Shown here: in pieces, positions 36,761 to 44,976 of the stretch | How positions within the stretch are numbered: the first letter of the stretch is position 1 | How the letters are laid out: each line of letters starts with the position of its first letter | Assembly: GCA_018268835.1 (NCBI GenBank) | Contig: JAFDVU010000004.1 | Span: 1 to 64,000 of the forward strand | DNA from: Acidobacteriota bacterium | GTDB lineage: Bacteria > Acidobacteriota > Terriglobia > Bryobacterales > Bryobacteraceae | Length of the DNA stretch: 64,000 bases | Direction of reading: 5' to 3' | Made by a program: the position numbers and the translations under genes | The notes under the pieces: generated by a model | What the model was told of the DNA's origin: nothing | The model's input: only the letters and a program-made list of their open reading frames with translations | Database searches by the model: none

Positions 36761-37366
36761 ATGAAGACTGAAGCGCACACAGCGCAAACCGCTACCCCCT
36801 TCAACTCCGTGAAAGAAGTCGAAGCGAACATCAAGAGCCGCATGGATAAGGCTCTCGGGGATCTGCAGCACGAACTGGCGTCCATCCGCACCGGGCGCGC
36901 GTCGCTCGGCATTCTGGATCACATCCGGGTGGACTACTACGGGACGCCGACTCCGCTGAACCAGGTGGCCAATCTGCACGTGCCCGAGCCGAGCATGATC
37001 ACCATCCAGCCCTGGGACGTCTCGCAGATCGGGCCTATCGAAAAGGCCATCCGCGCCAGCGATCTCGGCCTCAACCCCTCCAACGACGGGAAGATGATCC
37101 GCCTGCCGATTCCGCCGCTCACCGAGGAGCGCCGCAAGGATCTGGTCAAAAAACTCCACGGCGGCGCCGAACACCATCGGGTGAGCGTGCGCAACATCCG
37201 TCGCGACGGTAACGAAGCCGTCAAGAAACTTCTCAAGGACAAGAAGATCACCGAGGACGAGGAGAAGCGGGCGCACGAAGGAATCCAGAAGACGACTGAC
37301 GTCTACATGGAGAAGATCGACGCCGCGGTCAAGGCCAAAGAGAAAGACATCCTGGAAATCAAGTAG
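36761..37366 (+). CDS. frr: Ribosome recycling factor
   Basis: This 201-residue protein has RMDKALGDLQHELASIRTGRAS, DYYGTPTPLNQVANLHVPEP and the C-terminal LPIPPLTEERRKDLVKKLH, all RRF signatures, with the terminal three-helix bundle after that. About 15 residues extend the N-terminus beyond the usual ~185. GGAGAA at 36749 is 6-8 bases before the ATG at 36761. With EF-G it splits post-termination ribosomes. Its TAG stop is directly followed by the thrB ATG. Confidence 0.96.
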   Translation: MKTEAHTAQTATPFNSVKEVEANIKSRMDKALGDLQHELASIRTGRASLGILDHIRVDYYGTPTPLNQVANLHVPEPSMITIQPWDVSQIGPIEKAIRASDLGLNPSNDGKMIRLPIPPLTEERRKDLVKKLHGGAEHHRVSVRNIRRDGNEAVKKLLKDKKITEDEEKRAHEGIQKTTDVYMEKIDAAVKAKEKDILEIK

Positions 37367-38263
37367 ATGTTCACGCTGCGCGTCCCGGCCTCCAGCGCCA
37401 ACCTGGGACCGGGATTCGACGCGCTTGGTCTGGCGCTGGGGGTGTACCTGACCTGCCGCTTCCGGCGGAGCCAGACGCTTTCCATCACCGCTTCCGGACG
37501 CGACGCGGAGAGCATTTCCACCGGCAGCGACAACCTCATCTGGCAGACCGCCCTGACGGTGGCGCGCGATCACCAGATGAAGATGCCGCCCATCGAACTC
37601 CACATCCAGAATGAAATTCCGCTGGGCAAGGGGATGGGGTCGAGCGCCGCGGCGCTCACCGCCGGGGTGGTAATCGCAGACGAACTGCTGGGCCTGGGTT
37701 GGAAGCCGCTGCGCATTCTGGATGAAGCGGCCCGCCTGGAGGGCCACCCGGACAACGTCGCGCCCTGCACGCTGGGCTCGATCGTAGCCAGCGCCATCGA
37801 TTCGGGCGGGGTTACGCGCGCCATCCGGATGGAGTTGCCCAAGAGCTTCGACCTGGCGGTGGTGGTCCCGGACTTCGACCTGCCCACCGTGAAGGCCCGC
37901 GCGGTGCTGCCCTCGGGCTACAGCCGCGAAGACGCGGTGTTCAATGTGCAGCGTGCCAGCCTGCTGATCGCCGCGCTGGCGACGGGCACCACCAGCGCGT
38001 TTCCCGCGGCGCTGGAGGACCGGTTCCACCAGCCGTACCGCGAAACGCTGGTCCCCGGGTTGCACGAGATCCTGCGGATGCGCGCGCCGGGACTGCTCGG
38101 TTGCGTGCTGAGCGGCGCCGGGCCGAGCATCCTGGTGTTCTTCGAGCGCGGCTACGATACGGTCTGCGAACTGGTGCGGCAGATTTTCCGGCTGCACGGC
38201 CACGCTTCGGAAGTGCTGCACTGCCAGATCCCGGAACGCGGCTTCGAATTGACCCGCGACTAG
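37367..38263 (+). CDS. thrB: Homoserine kinase
   Basis: This 298-residue GHMP kinase starts with FTLRVPASSANLGPGFDALGLAL, contains the ATP loop PLGKGMGSSAAALTAGVV near residue 87, and ends with the GCVLSGAGPSILVFFE motif. It phosphorylates homoserine for threonine synthesis. It begins with no gap after frr, so threonine synthesis is tied to the ribosome-recycling operon here, an unusual neighbour. The short homoserine dehydrogenase at 18060 would supply the substrate; thrC is not in the window. Confidence 0.93.
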   Translation: MFTLRVPASSANLGPGFDALGLALGVYLTCRFRRSQTLSITASGRDAESISTGSDNLIWQTALTVARDHQMKMPPIELHIQNEIPLGKGMGSSAAALTAGVVIADELLGLGWKPLRILDEAARLEGHPDNVAPCTLGSIVASAIDSGGVTRAIRMELPKSFDLAVVVPDFDLPTVKARAVLPSGYSREDAVFNVQRASLLIAALATGTTSAFPAALEDRFHQPYRETLVPGLHEILRMRAPGLLGCVLSGAGPSILVFFERGYDTVCELVRQIFRLHGHASEVLHCQIPERGFELTRD

Positions 38264-38436
38264 GTACCTGGTTTCGGAATTACGCTCTCGTATCGGATTA
38301 CGGCTTGCTGACGCGCGCGGCTCTGGTCGGAGCCGCGACCGTAAGGGAGCGTCCAGCCTCAAATACTGACCGAACTGGTGAAGCGTGCGACTAAGCCGTC
38401 CCGTGCCTGAGGTATCATCCTGGATAGGAGACGCGC

Positions 38437-38973
38437 GTGCCCGCGACCACCGAACTGATGACCGTCGAAGAATTCCGCCGCCTGCCGGAAACCGGTCCGT
38501 TCTACTACGAACTGCGTCACGGAGAGCTCGTTCAAGTGACAAGACCGAAGCTGAAGCATACTTTGATTCAGAGCAGACTGCTGGACGGGCTGAAGCAACA
38601 TACCGGCTCCGCCTTTTGGGCGTCGATCGAAGTGCCCTTCCGGCCGCTGCCGGAACATGAACTGCGTACGGCCGACGTAGCTGTGGTCGCCGCGTCCCGG
38701 ATCGAACACACCGACTCGGACGACTTCCTCCAGGGCGCGCCCGAGCTCGTGGTCGAAGTGCTTTCGCCCTCCAACACGGTGGAGGAGATCTCCGACAAAG
38801 AGCGCCTGTGCCTGGAAAACGGGTGCCGGGAATTCTGGGTAGTGGATCCCAAGCTTCGCCAGGTGAAAGTCGCGACGCCAGACGGCGTCACCCGCACCTA
38901 CAAGGACCATCAGGAAGTCCCGCTCACGCTGCTCGGCGCGGCGCCGCTCCCGGTGGCCGCGATCTTCGATTAG
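38437..38973 (+). CDS. Uma2-family PD-(D/E)XK endonuclease-like protein
   Basis: This 178-residue DUF820/Uma2 protein has the N-terminal MTVEEFRRLPE and ELRHGELVQV blocks. The nuclease core reads D80 (RTADVAVV), E107 (ELVVEVLSPS) and D120-K121, then EFWVVDPKLRQV. TAGGAG 6 bases before GTG 38437 sets the start. The family is a restriction-endonuclease-like fold of mostly unknown role, expanded in cyanobacteria and Acidobacteria. Its stop is 3 bases from that of csm5, tail to tail, so it is not in the csm operon. A link to the Csm system is only positional. Confidence 0.82.
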   Translation: MPATTELMTVEEFRRLPETGPFYYELRHGELVQVTRPKLKHTLIQSRLLDGLKQHTGSAFWASIEVPFRPLPEHELRTADVAVVAASRIEHTDSDDFLQGAPELVVEVLSPSNTVEEISDKERLCLENGCREFWVVDPKLRQVKVATPDGVTRTYKDHQEVPLTLLGAAPLPVAAIFD

Positions 38974-38976
38974 CGG

Positions 38977-40125
38977 CTACTCTTCGATGGAAAGCTCGGC
39001 CCATCCGGGCAGAGTCGCCGGACGGTTGTTCAGGAACACGATCCGGCGCGTCTTGGGGAAGGGCAGGTTGGTGGCCAGCGCGCGGTTGTAGATCTGGAAC
39101 GCCTGCAGGATCTGCCGGTAGTCGGGGTTGGTGGTGTCGAGCCACGCGCTCTTGGCCGGCAGTCCGCCGCCCCAGCCCAGCGAGAGGATGCAAGTGCCGT
39201 TTTCGCGAGCCTGCGCCAGACGCTGCTCGAGCTGTTCCAGGCTCTGGTCCAGGAGCCCCATCCCGGCCATGGACGCGTATTGCCGCTGCAGCGCCAGAAG
39301 GCCCTGAGCATATACGTTGGCGGCTTCGAAGATCTTCTGCCGGCCGAAGGCTTCGGGCCAGCGCACGCTCCGGCGCACTTCCGGCTGGAGGAAGAACTGT
39401 TTTTCGTCCCACCCGCCGCTGAAGACCGTGCCCGGCGCCGCCATCTCGGCGAACACTGGAGTGCTCTCCTCGGGACGCCCGCCATCGACGGCGCCGCGCG
39501 GGCTCTGCTTCCAGCCCAGGGCGTAGCCGCCGCCGCGCGGTTGCAGCGTGGAGGTACGCAGCAGGTAGACCTTGAAGGAATCGTTGCCGACCACGCCGGA
39601 ATCGCCCGCGCTGACGAAGCGCATCCGGGTGCTGCCCGCCGGACCGAGCGCCTGCTCTTCCACCGATTCCGCCGGACGCCTCGGGAAGCGCTCACCCTCG
39701 ACGCGCTTGCGCACGTCCTGGAGCATGCCGTCGCGCCAGTGGGCGAAGAGCATGCCTGTGCGCAGCGCGCCCTTGATCGCCGCCGCCGGCAGATAGGGAC
39801 CGCTCGCCCCCGCCGCGAATGTGGGGATGTGCAGGCTCTCGCCCATCGCGCGGTTCCAGTAGGTCGCGCTGGCCGGATTCTCGAAGGGGATGCGCCGCCC
39901 GGCGAAGTTCTGCGCGAATCCGCCCCAACTGGCGAAGTCCAGCTTGTCGGCCTTCTTCAATTGTGCCAGGTACCCATCCAACCGCGGCCCCTTGGCCAGC
40001 AGGCGGAAGATTCGCCACTGGTCGAGCACGTTTACGTGGTCCTTCCAGACCATGTAGTCGATCGGACTGAGCTTGCGTCCGTCACCGACGAGCAGCGGGG
40101 TCAGGCATGTGAGGCGGTAGCGCAT
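38977..40125 (-). CDS. csm5: CRISPR type III-A RAMP protein Csm5
   Basis: This 382-residue protein starts with YRLTCLTPLLVGDGRKLSPIDYMVWKD, the Csm5 pattern of a first RAMP strand followed by a GDG loop and PxDY. YLPAAAIKGALRTGML (residues 111-125) matches the Csm5 IPGSSIKGALRTA block, with two Ala replacing Gly-Ser. The C-terminal FPKTRRIVFLNNRPATLPGW is typical. Csm5 caps the 3' end of crRNA and promotes its maturation. The start overlaps the csm4 stop by one base (TGATG). Last gene of the operon. Confidence 0.86.
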   Translation of the reverse strand: MRYRLTCLTPLLVGDGRKLSPIDYMVWKDHVNVLDQWRIFRLLAKGPRLDGYLAQLKKADKLDFASWGGFAQNFAGRRIPFENPASATYWNRAMGESLHIPTFAAGASGPYLPAAAIKGALRTGMLFAHWRDGMLQDVRKRVEGERFPRRPAESVEEQALGPAGSTRMRFVSAGDSGVVGNDSFKVYLLRTSTLQPRGGGYALGWKQSPRGAVDGGRPEESTPVFAEMAAPGTVFSGGWDEKQFFLQPEVRRSVRWPEAFGRQKIFEAANVYAQGLLALQRQYASMAGMGLLDQSLEQLEQRLAQARENGTCILSLGWGGGLPAKSAWLDTTNPDYRQILQAFQIYNRALATNLPFPKTRRIVFLNNRPATLPGWAELSIEE

Positions 40126-41552
40126 CAGTTCCCCTCGGGCAGCGGAATGGACAGTGCGAAGCCGGCGCGGAACACCGGATGAGCGAAGCCGTCGGGTGCG
40201 ACGTCGGGCGCGGCGCCGCGCAAGGAGTTACCGGCCACCACGACGCTGCCTTCCGCGATCATCTGAATCTGCTTTTTCAGCCCGCCGCTGCCGGACGGAC
40301 TTTCCACCCGTCCGCCGCGGGCCATCACGGTGTAGCTGCCGCGCGACCAATCCACCGCGTCGGCTTCGGCGGGCACGAAAAGAGAGAGCAGCCAGTGGGC
40401 GTTACCAGCGGCCGGCGCCGGCGATGCGGGGGAGAGGGCGGGGGCAACTTCCGGCACAAGGGGTTCGGGCGCGACAGGCTGTGCGTTCTCGGGATCCGCG
40501 GACGGATGCCCCGCTGCCGCCTCTGGCGGCGGGGGTGTATTGAGTACAGCCTCGGCCTCCACGATGGCGGGCGCGGCCTCGGCTGCTTCCTCCACGGGTG
40601 CCGCCGTTTCGTCCGCGGGCTGCGCGAACTCGGAGGAGTCCGCAGGCACGTCGCCGTCCGCGCGGTCCTGATTCAAAGGCTCGATCGCGGGTGGGGCCGC
40701 CACCTCGGCCACCGCCGAGGGTTCGGCCGCGGGCGTTTCGAGTATGACGTCGGGAGGCGCTTCGGCCGCTTCTTCCGCGGGTCGTTCGGGGGCTTCCACC
40801 GTTAACTGGCCAGCCGGAAGGCCGGCCCCACTTTGGGGACGGGTTTCGCCGAGGATCATCCCGGGCAGTTCGCCTTCGATGAACTCCGGCGCTTCGGAGC
40901 GGCCCCAGCCGCGGGAGCGTTCGCCGCCAAATCCGGTATCGGCAAGCAGGCGGAAGGCCGCTTTGACCGCATCCTGCCAGGCGTCGCGCGCCGCTTCTCC
41001 GGAGAAGCCGGCGACTGCCCACAGCCCGGCACCGGGGCGGAACTCGATGCACGCCATGGAGTGGCGCTCGCTGGTTCCGGTCAGCCGGTCCACCGCCGCG
41101 TTCCAGCGCACCGAGGTGCGGAACGGGCCCGCCTTCCCCACCGGCACCAGGCAGCCGCTCGGACCATCCACGCTCCAGCGGTTCTCATCCATCGCCTCGC
41201 CGGCCAGAATGGCCTGCACCACTTCGAGCGGCACGAAGCGCGCGCTCTTCCACCGCACATGCGCCGCCATCAGCGCAGGCGATGCCGGAGGCCACACCGT
41301 GCGCGGCGGCACCACGAAGCCGATGCCGTCGAGGAACGGGAAGCAGGAACTGAAACAGACCGCGGGTGTCGCGCTGCGCGCGGTCGCATCCAGCCAGCCT
41401 TCCAGGCGGCCGAGCCGCGCCATGGCGCTGGTGACCGCGCTGAACAGCGAGTCGCTGTGGTAGATGACGTCCACGCGGTTGCGCGCGCCCGAGTCGGGGC
41501 CGATGCGCCACGGGCCGGAAGGACGCAGTTTGACGACCAGTCCGGGGTTCAT
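40125..41552 (-). CDS. csm4: CRISPR type III-A RAMP protein Csm4 with large disordered insert
   Basis: This 475-residue protein is well above the usual ~300. Residues 1-236 form the first RAMP half: HSDSLFSAVTSAMARLG, then the glycine loop DTGFGGERSRGWGRSE (206-220). Residues ~237-384 are a Glu/Ala/Pro-rich low-complexity stretch. The second half resumes at HWLLSLFVPAEAD and SYTVMARGGRVES, matching the Csm4 C-terminal domain. Csm4 grips the 5' handle of crRNA beside Cas10. Start ATG 41552 overlaps the csm3 stop by one base (TAATG); a longer upstream frame is an artefact. Confidence 0.86.
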   Translation of the reverse strand: MNPGLVVKLRPSGPWRIGPDSGARNRVDVIYHSDSLFSAVTSAMARLGRLEGWLDATARSATPAVCFSSCFPFLDGIGFVVPPRTVWPPASPALMAAHVRWKSARFVPLEVVQAILAGEAMDENRWSVDGPSGCLVPVGKAGPFRTSVRWNAAVDRLTGTSERHSMACIEFRPGAGLWAVAGFSGEAARDAWQDAVKAAFRLLADTGFGGERSRGWGRSEAPEFIEGELPGMILGETRPQSGAGLPAGQLTVEAPERPAEEAAEAPPDVILETPAAEPSAVAEVAAPPAIEPLNQDRADGDVPADSSEFAQPADETAAPVEEAAEAAPAIVEAEAVLNTPPPPEAAAGHPSADPENAQPVAPEPLVPEVAPALSPASPAPAAGNAHWLLSLFVPAEADAVDWSRGSYTVMARGGRVESPSGSGGLKKQIQMIAEGSVVVAGNSLRGAAPDVAPDGFAHPVFRAGFALSIPLPEGN

Positions 41553-42388
41553 TACTCCTCGTGGATGAACGCGAACGCGGTCTCGCGGACCGCGGCCTGC
41601 ACGGCGGCCAGGTTCGCGCCGGCGCCGATCTCCTTCTCCGCGGCGCCGGCGGCGTAGTAGTTGCGGCCGCGCCACACCAGCTTCAGGTTGCTGAAGCCGA
41701 CCCGGCCGCTGCCGCGCGAGCCGCCGCCGCCCAGCGCGTCGTCCTCAAGCAGGCGCAGACCTTCCAGCACGCGCAGGAACAGCGGCGCGTCCTCCTCGCA
41801 GAGCACGTCCATGACGAAGCGGGTGCGGAACTTCGCGCCCGCCGGCACGCGCTCGAGAGTGCGCGGATTGGCCTGGCTGGTGATGCGGTCGATGGCGTTT
41901 TCGCTCTTCACCTCGGTCAACTCGTCGTCGAGGTTCTCGCGCATCTGCGGGGTGATGGATTCGGGATCGAGTGGCGCGTCGAATACCGCCAGCCGGGCCG
42001 GCGTGGCCTGCGTCGTCTCCAGGGTCTCGCCCTGGACCCGCTCCATGCGTCCGGGATTGCGCCCAAACAGCAGGCAGATCTCGTCGTCGGCTCGGTCGCT
42101 CTGGTGGATGCGCACTTCCTGCCCCTTGCGGCGCGAGAGGTACACCAGTTCGGTGGGAACCGCCAGCCCGCTGGACTGCTCCAGCAGCGAGCGGATTTTG
42201 CCGCGCAGCGAACTGCCGGGCACGTAAGGACGCCCGAACGCGTCTTTCACCACGGGATTATCGCTGCCGCCGATCTCCAGCGAACCCTTGCCGGCGCCCA
42301 CGTGCAGGCCGGTCTCGCACAGCATGTCGCCTTCGAGAATCAGCTTCCCGATGAGTTTCAACTCGGTTTGGGGTGTGTGTGCGCTCAC
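41552..42388 (-). CDS. csm3: CRISPR type III-A backbone RNase Csm3
   Basis: This 278-residue RAMP protein has HVGAGKGSLEIGGSDNPVVKD followed by PYVPGSSLRGKIRSLLE, the best-conserved Csm3 blocks. D43 of GGSDNP aligns with the catalytic Asp that cuts target RNA at 6-nt intervals, so target cleavage should be intact. GGGGSRGSGRVGFSNLKL is the C-terminal glycine loop. I place the start at GTG 42388, 7 bases after GGAGAA, because the upstream ATG 42517 would overlap csm2 and adds non-homologous sequence. Several copies form the backbone. Confidence 0.9.
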   Translation of the reverse strand: MSAHTPQTELKLIGKLILEGDMLCETGLHVGAGKGSLEIGGSDNPVVKDAFGRPYVPGSSLRGKIRSLLEQSSGLAVPTELVYLSRRKGQEVRIHQSDRADDEICLLFGRNPGRMERVQGETLETTQATPARLAVFDAPLDPESITPQMRENLDDELTEVKSENAIDRITSQANPRTLERVPAGAKFRTRFVMDVLCEEDAPLFLRVLEGLRLLEDDALGGGGSRGSGRVGFSNLKLVWRGRNYYAAGAAEKEIGAGANLAAVQAAVRETAFAFIHEE

Positions 42389-42455
42389 GCAATTTCTCCA
42401 ATACTCATTGCCATTCCCTTGCTTTTCCGAAACGGGGCCGCCGCTCCGCCGCGGG

Positions 42456-42968
42456 CTACTCGTTGTAGGCCACAATGGCCTCGAACAGATCCTTGAAACG
42501 CTCGTACCCGCGGGCATCGTTCTTGCGCGTCACCTGCAGGAGCAGTTTTTCGAGCTGATCCAGGCTGCGCAGCCCGTGGCGCGCGATGGTGTACGCCAGG
42601 CGCGCGCGCAACATGACGAACTCGTGCTGCCGTTCGCCCTCCGGGGCGCGCACCGCGCGGCGCACGGCGCTATAGAGGCGCCGCAACTGGCTCTTGGTGC
42701 CGCTGTCCATGTCGCGCATGCGGCTGACGATGGCGTGCGCCTGGTTGTCCAGGTAGAGGCTGTCGCCGATGAGCTTCTCCAGTTCGATTTCCGGCGGTCC
42801 CTCGGGACGGCCGCGGTCGAAGCCGCGCCGTTCTCCGCGCTCGCCGCGCTCGCCACGGTCGCCGCGTTCCCCGCCGCGCTCGCCGCGCCCGGCGCCCTGC
42901 GGACCCCGCCCGCCTCCCTCGCGGGGCGGACGGTTGCCTTCCTTGCGTTGCTGTTGCTCTTCCGCCAT
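42456..42968 (-). CDS. csm2: CRISPR type III-A small subunit Csm2 with Arg/Gly-rich N-terminus
   Basis: This 170-residue protein: residues ~58-170 are the helical small subunit, with SRMRDMDSGTKSQLRRLYSAVR and the typical C-terminal block ERFKDLFEAIVAYNE. Residues 1-58 are low-complexity, with runs of GERG/GDRG and Arg/Gly/Glu, an extension I do not know from ordinary Csm2 (~120-140 residues). Csm2 forms the inner filament against Csm3. The gene lies 3 bases after csm1 and 67 bases before csm3. Confidence 0.87.
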   Translation of the reverse strand: MAEEQQQRKEGNRPPREGGGRGPQGAGRGERGGERGDRGERGERGERRGFDRGRPEGPPEIELEKLIGDSLYLDNQAHAIVSRMRDMDSGTKSQLRRLYSAVRRAVRAPEGERQHEFVMLRARLAYTIARHGLRSLDQLEKLLLQVTRKNDARGYERFKDLFEAIVAYNE

Positions 42969-42971
42969 GTG

Positions 42972-44426
42972 CTAAACCTCAGTCGCCAATCTGGCCCATT
43001 CCAGGGCCACCAGTCCCGCGGGACGCAGCTTTACCTCCGCGGTCTTCCTGCCCACCAGTTCGTTGATCAGATGCGCGCGCAGTTTCTGGAATTCGCGGTC
43101 GCGCGTACCGCTCAGGATGCGGTTGAAGCGGCGGTGGAAGCGCCACGTGCGCTGCGCCACTTCGCCCTCGCCGTAGGCTTCCCTGCGGTAGAAGCTCCGC
43201 AACTGATACAAAAGTTGCTTGGACATGCGGAACTCGTGGATCAGCCGCGTGACCACGTCCTTCAACTCCGATGCGTCGTTGAGATGCCGCCATTCCAGGA
43301 TGCGGCCCAGCAGGTAGATGCAGTCCTTGTCCGAGGATTTGGCCAGGTCCAGGTTGCGTCCGGCTTCCTCGTACACCGCGGCCAGCGGGCTGTAAGTCTC
43401 CGCCGCCAGCGCGATGGCCATCGAAATGGTCTTGCCCTCCGGTCCCGGATACTCCTTCAGGTTCTCCTCGGTGAAGCGGTGGAACAGACGCTGCACCTCG
43501 CGCGCCAGCGCGATCAGCGCGTCCCAGCTTCCGTACACCGCGAAATCGTCGCCGCCCGAATAGAGGATGCTCACCTTGCGCCAGAACTCGGGCAGTGAGC
43601 ACAGCACTTCCAGTTCGCCGGCGAAGAACTGCTTGTACAGCACGCTCAGCGGGACGTGTTCCTCGATCGAATGCACCCTTCGCAGGCGCAGCCCGAAGTG
43701 GTCCACGTCGCCGCGCAGCACGCCCCAGATGGAGCGGCCCTGCGCGCGCCGCGCCAAGGTCTGTACCGGCGCCGACTGCCTGCCGTCGTCGCTCGGCGCG
43801 GCGTGGCGCGCCAGCATGATGCCGTCGCTCGAAAGGTTGGATGTGATCGCCCAGCTATGCTTGCCTTCGCCGGGGGCGATCTTCCCGGGATTTTCGGGAG
43901 ACCAGCCGATCCGGGCGGCTTCGCGAATTCGGACGCCCAGTTCCTTGGCGAAGTACTGTTCGGCCTCCGGATTGGAGGCGGCCACGAAGGGCCGGAAGGC
44001 TTCGGCGCCGGAGTGCTGCAGCGGCGCGTGACGGTAGCTCTCCAGCCGATCGTTCAAACGCCGGCGGATGACGGCCCAATCGCCGAGGTTATCGGTGGCG
44101 GCCCAGACCAGTTGCACCACGCCCGAACTGAGTTGCGCGATCTGCGCCGCGGCGGCGGAGAGGAATTCCTCGGCCGCGGGTTGGGCTTCCCCGGGCAATA
44201 CCAGCAGGAACTGCCCGCCCCCGCTCGAGCCAAGCAGGATGCGCGCCAGCCCAAGTTCGGCCAGCAGAGCACGCGGCAGAACTTCGGAGAGCAGAGTAAT
44301 CCACTGCGATTTTCCGGCAAGCAGGTCTTCGCCGGCCGAACGCACGGAGCGCCCTTCGGCAGTTGCCGCCAGAAGGAATTCTTCCGTGCCCAGAATTTTC
44401 CCCTGCAGCAGGATCTGTTCGGGCAT
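42972..44426 (-). CDS. csm1: CRISPR type III-A Cas10/Csm1, HD-less, GGDD-containing
   Basis: This 484-residue Cas10 is much shorter than ~750-residue Csm1. It opens directly with the first palm domain (LLQGKILGTEEFLL, SSGGGQFLLVLP at 67-78), so the N-terminal HD DNase domain is missing. Palm 2 is intact: RGDVDHFG (238-245), SILYSGGDDFAVYGSWD with GGDD at 291-294, and the SMAIALA and LAKSSDKD blocks. The helical D4 domain follows residue ~375. It should make cyclic oligoadenylate on target binding but not cut DNA. No CxxC zinc ribbon is present. Confidence 0.9.
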   Translation of the reverse strand: MPEQILLQGKILGTEEFLLAATAEGRSVRSAGEDLLAGKSQWITLLSEVLPRALLAELGLARILLGSSGGGQFLLVLPGEAQPAAEEFLSAAAAQIAQLSSGVVQLVWAATDNLGDWAVIRRRLNDRLESYRHAPLQHSGAEAFRPFVAASNPEAEQYFAKELGVRIREAARIGWSPENPGKIAPGEGKHSWAITSNLSSDGIMLARHAAPSDDGRQSAPVQTLARRAQGRSIWGVLRGDVDHFGLRLRRVHSIEEHVPLSVLYKQFFAGELEVLCSLPEFWRKVSILYSGGDDFAVYGSWDALIALAREVQRLFHRFTEENLKEYPGPEGKTISMAIALAAETYSPLAAVYEEAGRNLDLAKSSDKDCIYLLGRILEWRHLNDASELKDVVTRLIHEFRMSKQLLYQLRSFYRREAYGEGEVAQRTWRFHRRFNRILSGTRDREFQKLRAHLINELVGRKTAEVKLRPAGLVALEWARLATEV

Positions 44427-44458
44427 TGAAACTCGATGACAGGCCTTAAGAAATCATC

Positions 44459-44467
44459 ACTGTAGCA
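44459..44467 (-). promoter_or_regulatory. Extended -10 promoter of csm operon
   Basis: On the minus strand TGC-TACAGT, hexamer 44464-44459, 33 bases before the csm1 ATG. A -35 is weak (TTGT-like near 44485). It fits the extended -10 form seen elsewhere in the window. Confidence 0.4.
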
Positions 44468-44510
44468 CAGAATCCTGAGAACAACCGAACAGCCGGGGGA
44501 CTGACTGGAC

Positions 44511-44933
44511 ATGCGAATCGCTTGGACCGTGGCCGCGCTCGTGGTGTGCGTGTCGGTTTGCGCCGCCGCGCCGCAGTCCCAGTCGCGGGCGCACGCGGCC
44601 GCCCCAGCGGCCCGGCCGGCGGCTGCCGGCAAGGCCCGCCCGCACCTTCCCGACCCGCAACTCGAAGCCGCGATCCGCGCCAGGTTCGCCAGGTCCAAGA
44701 GCGCCGCCGGCTTCACCGTGCGCGTCCAAGGAGGCGTGGCGCACATCGACGGCAGAACCGATGTGGTGCAGCACAAGGCGGCCGCCACCCGCATGGCCAA
44801 AACGGCGGGAGCGGCGGCGGTGGACAACCGGGTGCAGATCAGCGAAGCCGCCAGGAAACGCGCCGCCGGGAACCTGGCCGAGGGCAGAAGGCGGGCACAG
44901 GTCAAGCGCGGCGAATCCCGGGACAGCCGCTGA
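44511..44933 (+). CDS. Exported BON-domain-like protein
   Basis: This 140-residue protein has a signal peptide (MRIAWTVAALVVCVSVCAAA). An Ala/Pro-rich linker leads to a single BON-like domain: LEAAIRARFARSK, FTVRVQGGVAHIDGRTDV, then ATRMAKTAGAAAVDNRVQI. BON domains bind phospholipid or other periplasmic ligands and often guard against osmotic stress. The C-terminus is strongly basic. It precedes the PpiC-type chaperone gene by 73 bases and is divergent from the csm operon, to which it has no evident link. Confidence 0.72.
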   Translation: MRIAWTVAALVVCVSVCAAAPQSQSRAHAAAPAARPAAAGKARPHLPDPQLEAAIRARFARSKSAAGFTVRVQGGVAHIDGRTDVVQHKAAATRMAKTAGAAAVDNRVQISEAARKRAAGNLAEGRRRAQVKRGESRDSR

Positions 44934-44976
44934 CCGGCGAACCCGTATCCTCCTCTCTGGGGCCCTTCGGCGGGCG

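Noticed and set aside
38318-38336. Hairpin with GCGGCTC and GAGCCGC arms after thrB as a terminator
   Set aside because: The stem is good but no U-rich tract follows, so termination is not supported.
41553-41675. Longer N-terminus for Csm4
   Set aside because: The extra 41 residues are Arg-rich, lie inside csm3, and the TAATG junction at 41552 gives a natural coupled start.
42389-42517. Longer N-terminus for Csm3
   Set aside because: GTG 42388 has a well-placed GGAG and the homologous region starts right after it; the extension overlaps csm2.
44424-44431. ATTGAAAC beside csm1, like the 3' end of many CRISPR repeats
   Set aside because: It occurs once, overlaps the csm1 start codon, and no second copy or spacer-like spacing exists in the window.
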